64,000 nt of DNA from Epiperipatus broadwayi (lineage: Eukaryota; Onychophora; Udeonychophora; Euonychophora; Peripatidae): contig JAQFVV010000042.1 in the NCBI GenBank assembly GCA_028023455.1, positions 8,575,922 through 8,639,921 on the forward strand, in the 5' to 3' direction. The position numbers and the translations under genes are program-made. This document shows, one piece after another, positions 45,027 to 56,953 of this stretch (positions within the stretch are counted from its first letter, which is position 1; each line of letters begins with the position of its first letter). The notes under the pieces are model-generated. The model had not been told where the DNA came from, did not search any database, and saw nothing but the letters and a program-made list of their open reading frames with translations.

Positions 45027-46731
45027 GGTAATAGTACGAATACTGAACCCTACCGCTTGATGGCATTGTTTTTCACATAATGCACATCAATATACCGTTT
45101 TAGTGGCCTAACTTACGGCTAACACTACAACAATGTTGTTTAGAGCTGTAACAGGTCACCTAGACGGCGATGTAGTCCTACAATTACATAACAAAATACT
45201 GCGCCCATTGACTTGCGACAGTATTCCTCAAATGAGCGCAATTCAACTCTCGCTGCGGTCTGATTTGATGGCGGCCATATTTGAAGGATGCGAAACTATC
45301 AAAAAATTCATTGTGGAAAAATTTTGAGAAAACGTAGTGGATTTAGTATTACATATTAAGAATTGTCAGGCCGTCATGCACGCTTCCCGACAATTTTGAA
45401 CTGCACACAACCGAAAAAAGTTCTGCAGAGTTCACGCACAAATGCATGTTTACACGTGAATCCATGCGAGACCAGTAAAATGCCGGCGCGGCAAGTGTTC
45501 AAAATTGGTTGATGGGAGTGAATTGCCGGCCACAGAAGCTTTGTTTTCCAGAAAGAGAACAAATATCCTGCCAGATGCAAAGCTATGTGTTTGCGGGAAG
45601 AGCATGGTTTTAGTCAACTACAGGATCTGGGGAATTCCGTTGCAATTCCTACAAGCGTACCTGGGATCTGCATAAGGGAAGTTGGTTGGACGGCTCCAAA
45701 ATCCCATTACTTACAACTTTGAGGCTCATCTATTAGAGTCAAACAAACCGTAACTCCCCGCCTCCCCTAAAAAAATTTTTTTTTATAAAAAAAAACGAAC
45801 TATTTAATTAAGGCTTTTTGAAAAAGGCAAAAAATAAAGCAAGAACTTTTTGCTATCATATAAAGGTTTCGGTAGCGTAAATATTTTTTTTTAAAAAAAA
45901 AAAACACCTCATAATAAGAAAATAAAAGATGATAATTAAAAATCAAAGCAACACCCCTCCACCCAACTATTGGTTTATTAAAAATGAATTGATTAATAAG
46001 GCTTTCGAATAAAAAAAAAGCTTAAAATCAATAAAAAGTTGATAATTTAAAAACAAACCAACCCCCCTCCAATAATTCGTCTATTTTGTTAATCTATCTC
46101 TTTATGTATTCTATATTCGAACACATTTAAAATTAATATGCGAAGTTTCCAGTACATCAGCAAAAGATACTAAAAGACAAGAATTAAAATTCAAACCAAC
46201 CCCCCCCCTTCATCCTCTAAAAACCAACTATTGGTTTATTAATTAAAACTGAATTGTTTAAGGCTTTAAAAAAGCTCAAAATCCAAAAAAATGTGATAAT
46301 TTAAAAGCAAACCAACCCCCATCTACCATTTAAAAACAAAGTGGTGTTTGTTTATTAAAAAGCAAAAAAAAAAAAAACCATACGAGTTTTATGTATAGAA
46401 AGGGGTAAAAAAATTTTTTTTTTACCGTAGTATTATGCAAAGAAACCGATAATTCAAAATCAAAAAAAAAAGCTCAAAATCAAAAAAAAAAGTCGATAAT
46501 TTGAAAGAAAACCAACCCCCATCCCCCTATACCATATAAAAACAAAGTGTTTGTTTATTAAAAACTCAAAAAAAAATACCATATGAGTTTTATGTATAGA
46601 AAGTGAAAAAAAATTTTTTTGTACCGTAGTATTCTGTAAAGAAACCGACGCCCCATGAATCGGTATATTGATATGCATTGGGCGAAAAAGAGTGCCATCA
46701 AATGGTAGGGTTCAGTATTCATACTATTACC
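45027..46731. mobile_element. 1.7-kb non-autonomous DNA element, ~70-bp TIRs
   Basis: The left end GGTAATAGTACGAATACTGA, continuing through ACCCTACCGCTTGATGGCA to CATCAATATACCG, is inverted at the right end with about 90% identity over 70 bp. Flanks share AATTTTT (45,020-45,026 and 46,732-46,738), a 7-8 bp target duplication. About 600 bp of GC-balanced sequence inside the left end is followed by four or five degenerate repeats built on ATTGGTTTATTAAAAA, GGCTTT and AAACCAACCCCC. No transposase. The GG terminus, AT-rich 7-8 bp target and internal minisatellite-like repeats match the element at 22,122, so the two probably use the same transposase type. Confidence 0.87.
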
Positions 46732-46738
46732 AATTTTT

Positions 46739-48107
46739 TTTTCTGTTTATCATTTATGAATTTTATTAATGTGACATAGGCAGGTATATATGTTAGTTAA
46801 ATATGTCTGCATATTTATAATTAATCTTCGATATATATATTTTTGGCATTTATTAATTTATTATTTTAATCATCAAATATCTATAGGTCGACAATTTTTA
46901 AAATCAAACAAGGCTATCTTTAATAAATAATATTATTTGATTTATTTAGTTGTCTGTGCATCACTCTCAGTAATCTCACCTACAATGTTTAAACACATCA
47001 ATTCTCCACTGATGAGTACTCATGTTCTGAGATAAGCAAAGCAAGATTATTACTGTTAGAACTGTAATGAGAACATGATAGAATAAAATATTCATATAAG
47101 GTTTTGTCTTAGGAGAAAGTTGCACCTTGAATGCAGTTAATGAAGTTCAAACCCAATACATTCAAGTAAATCTTTATGAAAATTGTTGAAACCTCTGAGA
47201 TAGGATTTGGTGTATGGTCACTACGAAATATAACCAGTGCACATTATATAAGCATTTATATAAGGGATATAGAATTTGATCATCATCATCATCAACATCA
47301 AGATATATTTTTAATTAAATGTCAAATTCAAATGCCAATTAATTTTTGAATAAACTGATGTGACACACATGTAAAGAAATATGAGTCATCAATAGCAAAA
47401 GAGACTCCTCACGCAATATACGTATAAATAATGTTCAAATGACCTTCTCAATGTTTAAGTTTTTTCAGCAATGCCTGCTATAAATAAATATAAAGTCTGA
47501 ACTTCAAACAGTAAGACTTCAATTTCAGCATTACATGTTTTCTTTAAGCAGAAACTTTGTAACATTATTTTGTACAGTTTTTGTTTTACAAGCAATTTTC
47601 AGTTTGTAGATATCTTCTCTTTGTCTGAAAAAAAAGAAATCACCTGGACTTAATGCCATAAAAATAGCTTAGAAAGAATTTTCAAAAACAATCATGTTAT
47701 CAAATAAAAATATAAGCATTATATCAAACTAAATGAAAAATTCTCAACTCTTGGTTAATTAAAAAAAAAAAAAAATCATAGTGACATAATTTGAGCAAGA
47801 TTATACTGATAAGGAGTTCAGCTACTGAGAATAAATTATTAAAGAAGAAAATAATTTTTATTAAAAAATCAATTAGACTTTCACCAATCAAAGATAGGCT
47901 AAAAATTGAATTTTCCTATTAATAAAAAATGGTCCAAAAATTTAGAATAATGTTAAAGCATTAATGATATACCTCTTTTTTTAATATTAATTATTCAAAT
48001 GAAAAAGCAAAAATATATATTTACCCAATCTATAGATAATCTGGTTCTTTGAAAAAAGCTCTCAAATAATATCGATGACAGGTGAAGTCATTAGACTAGA
48101 ATGCAAT
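46739..48107. other. AT-rich non-coding DNA, no gene seen
   Basis: Contains a short CATCAT microsatellite at about 47,280-47,293 and A and T runs. A CTGATGAGTACTCATG segment near 47,010 resembles a hammerhead core but lacks GAAA. No coding frame recognised. Confidence 0.45.
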
Positions 48108-48548
48108 GTTCTGATTATTTATCAAGCACACAGAAAGTCTGTAATTAGAAAGAGAAAGGCTTTGACCTTTTTCACATGCATCTTAAACATTTGTATAATA
48201 GCCAAACGATGTAATTTTTGACTATAGAGGGACCTCTCAAACCTCAACACAAAATAGGAACTAATAACACGCTGATGCGTTGCGATGAAACTTTTTAATA
48301 TAATAATTTCTGTAGGCTTTCAATATCATAATTTCTGCAGAGTAAGAGCTTTTAGAGTTTTAAGCAATCATTTTATCTTTATATAATCCCTATCTTGTGT
48401 TGAGGTTTGAGAGGTCCCTTTATAGTCAAAAACTACATCGTTTGGCTACTATACAAAAGTTTAAGACATAAATAAAAAAGGTTAAAGTCTTTCTCTTTCT
48501 AATTACAGACTCCACCTGTGCTTGATAAATAACAGAACGTTGCATTAG
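48108..48548. repeat. Foldback pair: ~150-bp inverted repeat
   Basis: The left arm (48,108-48,258) and right arm (48,388-48,548) are reverse complements with about 90% identity; for example GGTTTGAGAGGTCCCT on the right matches AGGGACCTCTCAAACC on the left. The 130-bp spacer contains TATCATAATTTCTG repeats. The right arm is also the first unit of a direct tandem array. Confidence 0.8.
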
Positions 48549-49190
48549 CTTTTATATTTCAATTAAAAAGATCTTAATATTAACTTGTAAATCGCAAAAC
48601 TCCATGTGAGTTAATTTGTGAAAGAAAACAATAGATTTAAATGTGAAGAGAGTAATATCTTCATGTTCTCAAATCAAGATGCTTCAGATTGGTCTATATA
48701 AATAAAAATTTAGGTTAAAGATAAGATAAGATGGCCAAAGTTCCTATCTTAGGTTGAGGTTTGAGAGGTTCCTCTATAGTCAAAAACTACATTGTTTGAC
48801 TATTATACAAATGTCTAAGATGCATGTGAAAAAGGTTAAAGCCTTCCTCTTTCTAATTAGACTTCATGTGCACTTAATAAAGTATCAGAACGTTAAATTA
48901 GTTTTTATATTTCCATTAAAAAGATCTTAATATTAACTCAATGTAAATCGCAAGATTTTGCATGAATTAATTTGTGAAAGGAAATAATGTAAAGAGAGTA
49001 ATATTTTCACTCTCTCACATCAAGCTGTTTCAGATTGGCCTATATAAATAAGAATTTATGTCAATTAAAGATAAGACAATTGCTCTTATCTTTAAAAAGT
49101 CCCTATCTTGGCTGTTATACAAAGGTTTAAGCTGCATGTGAAAAACATTAAAGCCTTTCTCTTTCTAATTATAGACTAGAATGCATATTA
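48388..49190 (+). repeat. ~355-bp direct tandem repeat, 2 full units and a part
   Basis: CCTATCTT starts at 48,390, 48,743 and 49,102, so units are about 353 and 359 bp. Each contains GTTTAAG/GTCTAAGATGCATG, CTTTCTCTTTCTAATTA, AAAAGATCTTAATATTAACT and CAGATTGGTCTATATAAATA. The third unit has lost the GAGAGGTCC segment and ends just before the gypsy element. Non-coding. Confidence 0.8.
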
Positions 49191-49352
49191 AGTTACTTCT
49201 AAAAAATCATTCCCGTAGTAAGGCTAATACTAAACATGATAATCTTATAAATTGTTTACATTTAATGTCAGAAAGCAGCTGCCATTGTATATATTGATGA
49301 AGTTTAACAAATACTGTAGAAAGGCCATTTATTTTCAAGACTTCTGAAATTG

Positions 49353-49357
49353 CCTAT
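49353..49357. repeat. 5-bp target duplication of the gypsy element (CCTAT)
   Basis: CCTAT directly precedes the TG of the 5' LTR and recurs at 56,949-56,953 directly after the CA of the 3' LTR. Gypsy integrases typically make 4-6 bp duplications. Confidence 0.85.
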
Positions 49358-50198
49358 TGCTAAGTATGTGTGTGTATTCATATATACACGCAATATATAA
49401 TAATGTAATTATGATAAAATATTTAAGTATGTGCGTGTATGCTAAAAGCATTCACATTAACTATTAATATTGTAAAATGAGATAACAATGGTTACTAATT
49501 AAACGAAGTAAAGGCTAACTAGATTTAGAAATAATTAGTAACCATAAGATAATATCAAAGTAGTGGAATGTACATAACTGATTAGTCAGTGATAATGGAA
49601 AAAACTAAGCCAAAAATTACCTCTGGGCATTTGACAATTAAGTTATTATGCGATTAAAAAGTAGATAACCAAACTGGTCATTTTGAACCTCATGTCATGG
49701 GATGACCCAATGGGAATAGACATTGTAACACCTAGGACAGCAGGAAAAAAAACTATAGAGACAGACTTGTGAGGTGATGTACCAAGGATGGATGCATGTT
49801 CCAGTGTGCCCTAAATCACATTATTTCATACTCAGCTCCTTTTGTGGAGAGGTCTACCTCCGAACGTACCAAGGTGGATCTAGGGACAATAATACAGGTC
49901 GTACAGATCTTTATAATTTATGTAAGCCTTCAGGCCTTAATATATAACGTACTAACATGTATAGTTTATAGTGACGTAAACTTATGTATTATACAGCTTT
50001 TATATAATAATTTGTATTCATCTATTGATCCTCTGATATGTATATAAATCTATTAACTCCAATTGCCATATTCATGTATTTCCTTATATAAATACTTACA
50101 GTTATTGAGTGTGATAACTCATACTTGAACTGATCAATCATTTTGGTCTAGTCGAGCGATCTGGGACCTTATATATCCGTCTAGATTCGGATATTACA
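49358..50198 (+). repeat. 5' LTR of the Ty3/gypsy element, 841 bp
   Basis: Begins TGCTAAGTATGTG and ends GATATTACA. It is repeated as the 3' LTR from 54,027, with roughly 10% differences and small indels. It contains GTATATAAATC near 50,040, a likely promoter region. Two bases after its end comes TGGCGCAATC, the probable primer-binding site (50,201-50,210). Confidence 0.88.
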
Positions 50199-50329
50199 AA
50201 TGGCGCAATCTTGACATTTCAATTCGAACCCTAGCAGCCTGCTGACAGCCAAATAGGTCATGCAGATTTATTGAAGTAACGAATAAATCTACGGTATTTA
50301 AATGAGTTAGTTTATATAAATTGCTTAAT

Positions 50330-51166
50330 ATGCAATTAACAATATCAGAGTTTGATGTCAGAGAGGCAAATGAGTGGCTCCTGCAGCGACATTATTATGT
50401 TTTGCAGAAAAAGGGGTCATACAAATAGCTAACAGATAAGCAGAACCCCATACTCCTGAACAAATAATCTACAATGAGTTAAAAGGTCGTTTATCGACCT
50501 ATTTTAATCCTCGCTTGTCTAGGCATACCGTCAGACTTCATTTTCGAAATTGCCATCAAGGCAGAAACGAAAATACGCAGGATTCAGCCGTATGCAATCT
50601 CGCAAAAAATTGCTGCTATGATTCATAACTAGAAGAGGTGCTACTTGAACAATTCCTATGCGGAATGAATAGCGATAGTTTAAGGCAGCAGTTATTGACT
50701 GATGAAGAGATAAATTATCATGAAGCTATCAAATGCAGTACAGCTCACAAAATAGTATTGGATCAAGCAAGAATTTGCTTTGAAAAAAGTCCTTTATAAC
50801 GATCGAACAGGAATATTTAATGTTAAAAAACCCAACAGAAAGGTCTCCGATAACAAAATTTTTAAACAGACAAATAAAAGTCGAACAAAGTGCTATTGTT
50901 GCGGAAAACTAGGTCATATATCTAAAGAATGCTATTTTAAACATGATCGATGTAGACTGTGTAAAAAAATAGGTCACTTGGCGAAAATGTGTGAAAATAA
51001 AACAGTCAACCAAATTAAAGAAAATAATGTACAGGGTATAAATAAAATCAAGTCTAATCAAAACAAAAATACGGTTATAAATAATACATTTACAAATCAA
51101 GCACAGAAATTTATTATTACTGTTAAAGTTTACAAAAAACCTCTGTCGATAGCGGCATTTCTTTAA
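50330..51166 (+). pseudogene. Gypsy gag with two CCHC zinc knuckles
   Basis: The capsid-like part (ISEFDVREANEWLLQR near 50,345-50,392) is broken by stops and frameshifts. The nucleocapsid frame 50,780-51,166 is open. It carries two CX2CX4HX4C knuckles, CYCCGKLGHISKEC (50,891-50,932) and CRLCKKIGHLAKMC (50,951-50,992), which bind the element's RNA during packaging. The C-terminal part runs toward the protease region. Confidence 0.85.
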
Positions 51167-51179
51167 TATCCATAACCGA

Positions 51180-51400
51180 TTGGAAATCAATCATGGCGGA
51201 ATGGAAAAGAAATAAAAATTAAGGGTGTAGTCCAGCCTCAAATTACGAGTAATAAAGGCAAAATTTCAACCTTGCCACTACATATTGTATATGCCCCCAT
51301 AAACCTTTTCATTGGTCAGTTTGCTGAGCTGGGAATTGAAATCTCAATGGTCAAAAAAATTGACAGTGAAAGAGACATAAAAGATCATTTCCTTAAAACT
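51180..51400 (+). pseudogene. Gypsy protease region, degenerate
   Basis: A frame reading GVVQPQITSNKGKISTLPLH and PINLFIGQFAELGIE (about 51,225-51,340) resembles the C-terminal half of a retroelement aspartic protease (ILG-type ending). The catalytic D(S/T)G is not readable, because the preceding segment contains stops. Confidence 0.55.
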
Positions 51401-51409
51401 TTTTAATGG

Positions 51410-52330
51410 CAAAATTAAAACTAAACCGATGTCACTGGAAATGTCACCAGAAGCTGTACCAATAATTTGCAGACTGCGAAAGGTCCCTTTCGCTCAGAAA
51501 GAAAAAGTTCTGAAAAAAATAAATGAGTTGATGAAGAACGGCATTCTAGAACCGACAGAGGAGGCAGAGTGAGTGACTTTTCTGGTTGTTATCACCAAAT
51601 CTAATGGACAGACATGCTTGTGCAGTGATTATCGCACAACTGTCAACAAATCTATAAATAAACATGCCTACCCCATTCTAAATTCCAGAGAAATATTAGC
51701 AACACTACAAAAATCAAAATATTTTGCTAAATTAGATTTAGATGCGGCGTTCCATCAAATTCTGGTAACAAATAAGGCTGTTGAAATTCTAACACTGACT
51801 ACTCATGTGGGTCTATTCAAATGCAAACATCTCTCAATTAGCATAGCATTCGCTTCTAGTATATTCCAAGCAAAAATTGACACTGCTTAGTGGATTCGAG
51901 GGCGTTATCCCTTATTTTGACGATATACTAATTACGGCAAGATCAGAAAATGAATTGCATAGTCATCTAATTAATGTCTATCAAAAACTAGATTTTGGGG
52001 CGAAATTAAATACTCAAAAATGCATATGGGAAATCCACAGAATTAAAGTTTTTAGGACACATAGTCTCTAGCTCTGGGACAAAGCTCTCCCCTGAAAAAG
52101 TCAAAGCAGTGTCAGAAACTAGAAAGCCTAGTAACGTAAAACAATTGCAAGCTTTTTTGGGTTTGGTAAATTATTTAGAGAACTTCCTAGAGAGTAAAGC
52201 ATATGTAAAACCATTTATACGAGTTACCGAAAAAGAATCAGAAATGAAAGTGGGAAGCAGCACAAGAAAGGGCTTTTCAAAATACCAAAGCTTTACTCAG
52301 ATCAAACAAACTACTGGTGCACTATAATAG
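51410..52330 (+). pseudogene. Gypsy reverse transcriptase
   Basis: KVPFAQKEKVLKKINELMKN and ILEPTEEAE (51,480-51,570) lead into the fingers, with VVITKSNGQTCLCSDYRTT (about 51,580-51,650), YFAKLDLDAAFHQI (about 51,720-51,765) and the catalytic YFDDILI (51,913-51,933). A frameshift lies at about 51,880. GFLGLVNYLENF-type connection text follows at about 52,150-52,190. Residues of the active site are kept (the D of LDLDAAF and YFDD), but stops and frameshifts destroy the ORF. Confidence 0.88.
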
Positions 52331-52720
52331 AAATCTTGAAATAACGCTAACAACCGATACATCAGAATATGGCATGGGAGCAGTAATCTGTCACCCAGCT
52401 CAATCTGGTGATTGTCCTATAGCATATGCATCACACTTTGTCCAAAGCTGAAAAAAAATTATAGTCAACTGGACAAGAAAGTGCTTGCTATAGTATTTGG
52501 AATTCGTAAATTCGACCAGTATTTATACAAACGTTATTTCAAAATCATGACAGTCCACAAACCACTTTTGGAAATTTTAGGTGTCAAACAAATCCCGGAA
52601 CACTTTAGCCCGCATATATTGAAATGGATTAACATACTAGCCGGGTTTGATTACAGTCTTTAATATAGAAAAGGAAAGAACATTGGTCATGCTGACGTTT
52701 TATTGTGAATGCTTGACAAC
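52330..52720 (+). pseudogene. Gypsy RNase H
   Basis: TTDTSEYGMGAVICHPA (about 52,350-52,400) has the first catalytic Asp. PIAYASHFVQS, KNYSQLDKKVLAIVFGIRKF (about 52,456-52,515, with the conserved Glu replaced by Asp in SQLDKK) and the DYSL-to-HADVL region (about 52,650-52,700) follow in two frames. Non-functional because of frameshifts. Confidence 0.82.
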
Positions 52721-52889
52721 TCAGAGAATGCAACAAGTGAAATAGAAATAAATTATATTGACACACTTCAAAGCCAGACTCTTAATAGCTGAAAAGTAGT
52801 AGCATGGACTAATGAAGATGCTGGTTACAAATGGCTGATGGAAAAAATTAGAAGACTGGCCAGCACAACGTCCTAAAAGACGATCAGGT

Positions 52890-53960
52890 TTTAATATCAA
52901 AAATAGGCAGATCGCAATTACTAAATTTATTACATGAAGATCATCCAGGCATTGTCAGGGCAAAAGCGTTAGCCTGTAGTTATGTCTGGTGGCCGGAGAT
53001 CAATACTGATATAGAAACATTCATAAAAAAATGCTCCAGCTGTCAGTTGTATGCAAAAGCACCTTCAGCGAAATATGAAACATGGAAAGAAGCAGAGAAA
53101 CCATGGCAAAGAATTCACATTGACCATTGCGGTCTAATCCATGGACAATTGTTTCTGGTAGTGATCGATGCCTACTCAGGATGGTTTGAATACAAACCAG
53201 TGAAAAATACAAGTTTGGATAAGACACTTGACAGGCTCATGGAAATTTTTTCATATCACGGGCTACCGGAAATCCTCCTATCCAATAATGGAATGGGTTT
53301 CACGTCAGAAAAATTCGCCAAATTTATGGAGGAATGGGGGATTAAGTACATCCTTACCTCTCCCTACACCAATGAACTGGCAGAGAAAGCAGTACGAAGC
53401 TTAAAGTCGTCCATGAATAAATCGGGAAAACGGAAGACTCCAAGAAGCAGTTTTCATGGCGTTGCTATATCAACATTTCACACCCACAGCTAAATCAGGT
53501 AGATCACCTGCAGAAAAATACTTAGGCTGGAAATTATGTACAAAACTCTCTATAATAATGCCATCGAAAGAGCATCAAATGCCAATTACAATAAACAATA
53601 AATTTTTTATCTGATGAACGAGTCTGGGTGAAAAATAATTTAAACAAATCATGGATCAGGCATGCATTGTTTGCCATTTAAGAAAACAAGTGGTTGCTGT
53701 CCGTATGTCAGACGGTAAAATATTACGTAAACATACTAACCAATTGCGCAAGAATGCAGTGACAGAATGTATTCCGCAACTGTTTAAAAGTAATGACAAA
53801 GAGAATGCTACTCAGGAAGAAACTAAAAGTGAAACAGAAATAACTACTATTGAGGAAGAAAATCATAATAGTCAAAAAAATAAAATAATCACAGATGGTG
53901 AAATTAAATTGCCTCCATGTGCAAAGAGAGAAAAAAAAATTCCCCTCCCCCTTGCATGAT
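52890..53960 (+). pseudogene. Gypsy integrase
   Basis: The HHCC zinc finger is readable as LLHEDHPGIVRAK followed by KKCSSC (52,928-53,042). The catalytic core begins QRIHIDHCG, with the first Asp near 53,124. The second catalytic Asp is lost: the usual S-D-N-G is SNNG at about 53,284. The Glu of NELAEKAVRSLK is present near 53,385. The C-terminal region ends with LRKHTNQLRKN (about 53,725-53,755), then a Glu/Lys-rich tail. Frameshifts at about 53,490 and 53,610. Dead enzyme. Confidence 0.87.
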
Positions 53961-54026
53961 TATGTGTTAAGCTCAGAGAAAAAAAAAAAAAAATTGAAAG
54001 TTAAATCTTTGAACATGGGTGAGGCT

Positions 54027-56948
54027 TGCTGAGTATGCGTGTGTATTCATATATACACGCAACACGCAATATATAATAATGTAATTATTATAAAATATTT
54101 AAGTATGTGCATGTATGCTAAAAGCATTATAATATTGTAAAGTGAGATAACAATGGTTATTAATTAAATGAAGACTAATTAGATTTAGAAATAATTAGTA
54201 ACCATAAAGTAATATCAAAGTAGTGGAACGTACGTAACTGATTAGTCAGTGATAATGGAAAAAACTAAGCCAAAAATTACCTCTGGAAATTTGGCAATTA
54301 AGTTATTATGCGATTAAAAAGTAGATAACCAAACTGGCCACTTTGAACATCGTGCAATGGAATGACTGATGGGAACAGACATTGTAACACCCAGAACAGC
54401 AGAAAAAAACTAGAGACAGACTGTGAGGTGAAGTACCAAGGATGGATGCATGTTCCAGTGTGCTCTAAATCACATTACTTCACACTTAGCTCATTTTACG
54501 GAGAAGTCTACCTCCAAATGTACCAAGGTAGACCTAGGGACAATAATACAGGTCGTAAAAATCTTAGATTATAATTTATGTAAGTCTTCAGGTCTTAATA
54601 TATGATATATTAACATGTATAGTTTATAGTGACTTTACATGTATTAATCAGATTTTATATAATAATTTGTATGCATCTATTGACTCTCTGATATATATAT
54701 ATATATTATAACGATCGAAATGAAAGTGAAGATCGAATCTAACTGCAAAAACAATATCTGCAACTACCAGGGCGCCATCTAGGCATTTGAGCCTAGAAAA
54801 ATTTATAAAATAGGCAGATACGCGCTGTTAAGATTCCACTTTATTTAAATATTCCGATCGTTAGCCCAAGTCACTAGCTCAGCGGAGACGCAGAGATAAA
54901 AATCTATAAATTTTATATCTTAAATATAAAAGAATAAAAGCCACTGCCAGAAATTAACACGTAAAAATATTTATTTATGCACATATAAAATAACATTTAA
55001 ATTTTGAGGAATAAGTTTAACATTTTAGATTTTTTTATATTACTCTTTAATTGTATATTTACATAAATTTCAATGAGTTTAATATTTTATTTAGATGGTC
55101 AAGTATGAATAGACTACATAGATCTGCATTTGAAAAGAAAATATTCTTCCCTGATTTAACCGTAGGCAACAAATTTCGCAACCAAACTGGCGCCAATCCA
55201 TCTGATACATTCATGTATTCAATGTAGCATGATACGACAACACAAAATACTATACTGTCAGGAAACGTACATCTGAACAATAAGTAGAAATAGAGAAGAC
55301 ATTGACTCTCCACCAACAGGAATGTGACATCTGTTGGCAAGTAGAACAATAAACAAAAACTCCATAGGAATGGACTGCGGTCTTCTGCCGACTTACAAAC
55401 CCATCCATAGGCAAACAGAGAGTGTGTGGCGTATATCTATAATCCTGCCCGTAGCGGACCTCATACTACATCTACTAATTTCACAAATATATCCAATCCA
55501 TTGACCCAATTCAACAACGACACAAATAACCTAAGATTACCCTCCCCTAATATAACTTTACAAATCTATATAGCCATTCACGCCCGACTTAAATTTAACA
55601 TTTAAATACGTTCGCACAGATTATTTTTATCCAATTTGTTTTATAATCTCGAATATAGATCGGCTGCACAGATTCCACGGTCAAAAACATTCCAAATTAA
55701 ACACAACCGATCAAAATACAAAGTCAATCGATAACGTCAATTGCTGAGGGAATACAGGAGACCCTTTGGTGTTCATCATAAGACACCGCAGTGATATCGT
55801 TGACTTATATATTCTAATCGACTGTGAAAACCACAACATAATCAACCGCTAACGAATCTATGCAACGTCTATACCCAACCTTAAATTTCCTCATTTAAAA
55901 TTTAAACAATAAATATTAATACAAATAAATAATAAATGGAAATGATTTTTTTTATCAAACGCAAACATATATAAAATTACACATTATCAATTGAGTTGAC
56001 ACATAAGTCAGAGAAAAGTTCTTTTTATAAAATTTAAATTAACTTATCAATCTTTAAAGTTCTTAATTAATATTATGATTTTAACAATTGTTCAGTTCTA
56101 TTGCTTACGGTAGAAAAGTCCCTGTTCCCGTTGGCAATTCCCACGGAGACTTTCCTGGAAGACCGGTCTGATATTTTGGAGGTAGCATTAGCTGGTTCTG
56201 TTCTGGTATCACAGTCTTTGCATTTTTAAAATAAGTGAGTGAGGACGACAAGACGCACTTGTCGTCCTCACCAAAATCAAGTTGGAAAAAAACTGACTGG
56301 AACTCAATATTTTTTCTTTTTATAGTCCTCCTATGGATTCCATGAACAAAAACGTCACTGTTCTGTTTTTTCGTTATGGTCCGGGCCTTTATTTGCTTTA
56401 ATTGGTCAAGTTAAAATCTCTTTCTTCTCTTATCTAACTTTTCATCTGACTTTTTAATTAAACAGCTTTTAGATAATTAATAAACAATCATTTCCATTTA
56501 TAGATTACAGGAATTAATTAATACCTGTTTTTATTTTAACTTACGTTATTTTTTTATTAAAATATTTTTATATTTCAATCTTGTATTTTTTTATTAAAAA
56601 AAATACGTTCAAATACTTTTTTTTTTTTTTGTTTATGAAAAAAAATATTTTTAAAGTTTAGCATCTGTGCGAATGTATATACGTTTAACAATATTTTAAT
56701 TTTAGCATTTAGTTTTTTACTTTTATTTGCGAACTTTTAAGTTTTTATTTTAAATAAATGTAATGACATATTTATATATCGTTACAATATATATATAAAA
56801 CTATTAACTCCAATTGCCGTATTCGTGTATTCCCTTATATAAATACTTAGACTAATTATTGAGTGCAATAACTCACACTCAAACCGATCAATCATTTTGG
56901 CCCAGTCGACCCGGGCCATAATATATTCGTCTCGATTCGGATATTGCA
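54027..56948 (+). repeat. 3' LTR of the gypsy element, split by a nested insertion
   Basis: Starts TGCTGAGTATGCG after the purine-rich ACATGGGTGAGGCT and ends GATATTGCA. Sequence to about 54,700 and from about 56,790 together equals the 5' LTR (about 833 bp). Between them sits the 2.08-kb element starting at 54,706. CCTAT follows at 56,949. Confidence 0.88.
54706..56787 (+). mobile_element. Element A: 2.08 kb, nested in the LTR at a TA repeat
   Basis: Ends TTATAACGAT and ATCGTTACAA are inverted (9 of 10 bp). Comparison with the 5' LTR shows precisely what was inserted and that the target was a short TA/AT-rich stretch, expanded to TATATATATA on both sides. The interior matches the element at 60,079-62,223 in the opposite orientation (for example GCCATTCACGCCCGAC at about 55,570 against GTCGGGCGTGAATGGC at about 61,050). 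CpG-rich relative to the surroundings. A 96-codon minus frame at 55,059-55,349 has no recognisable domain. Non-autonomous. Confidence 0.8.
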
Positions 56949-56953
56949 CCTAT

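Noticed and set aside
45374-45580. Minus-strand 68-codon frame with Cys and His residues
   Set aside because: Lies in the non-coding interior of a TIR element; no domain recognisable and the region is simply less AT-rich.
46995-47040. CTGATGAGTACTCATG, a possible hammerhead core
   Set aside because: No GAAA follows the stem and no cleavage triplet or stem I is present.
47278-47300. CATCAT microsatellite as regulatory signal
   Set aside because: Ordinary short simple repeat.
50199-50245. Inverse of a tRNA T-arm (TTCGAACCC) after the gypsy primer-binding site
   Set aside because: Spacing from the CCA-complementary site does not fit a tRNA 3' half; probably coincidence.
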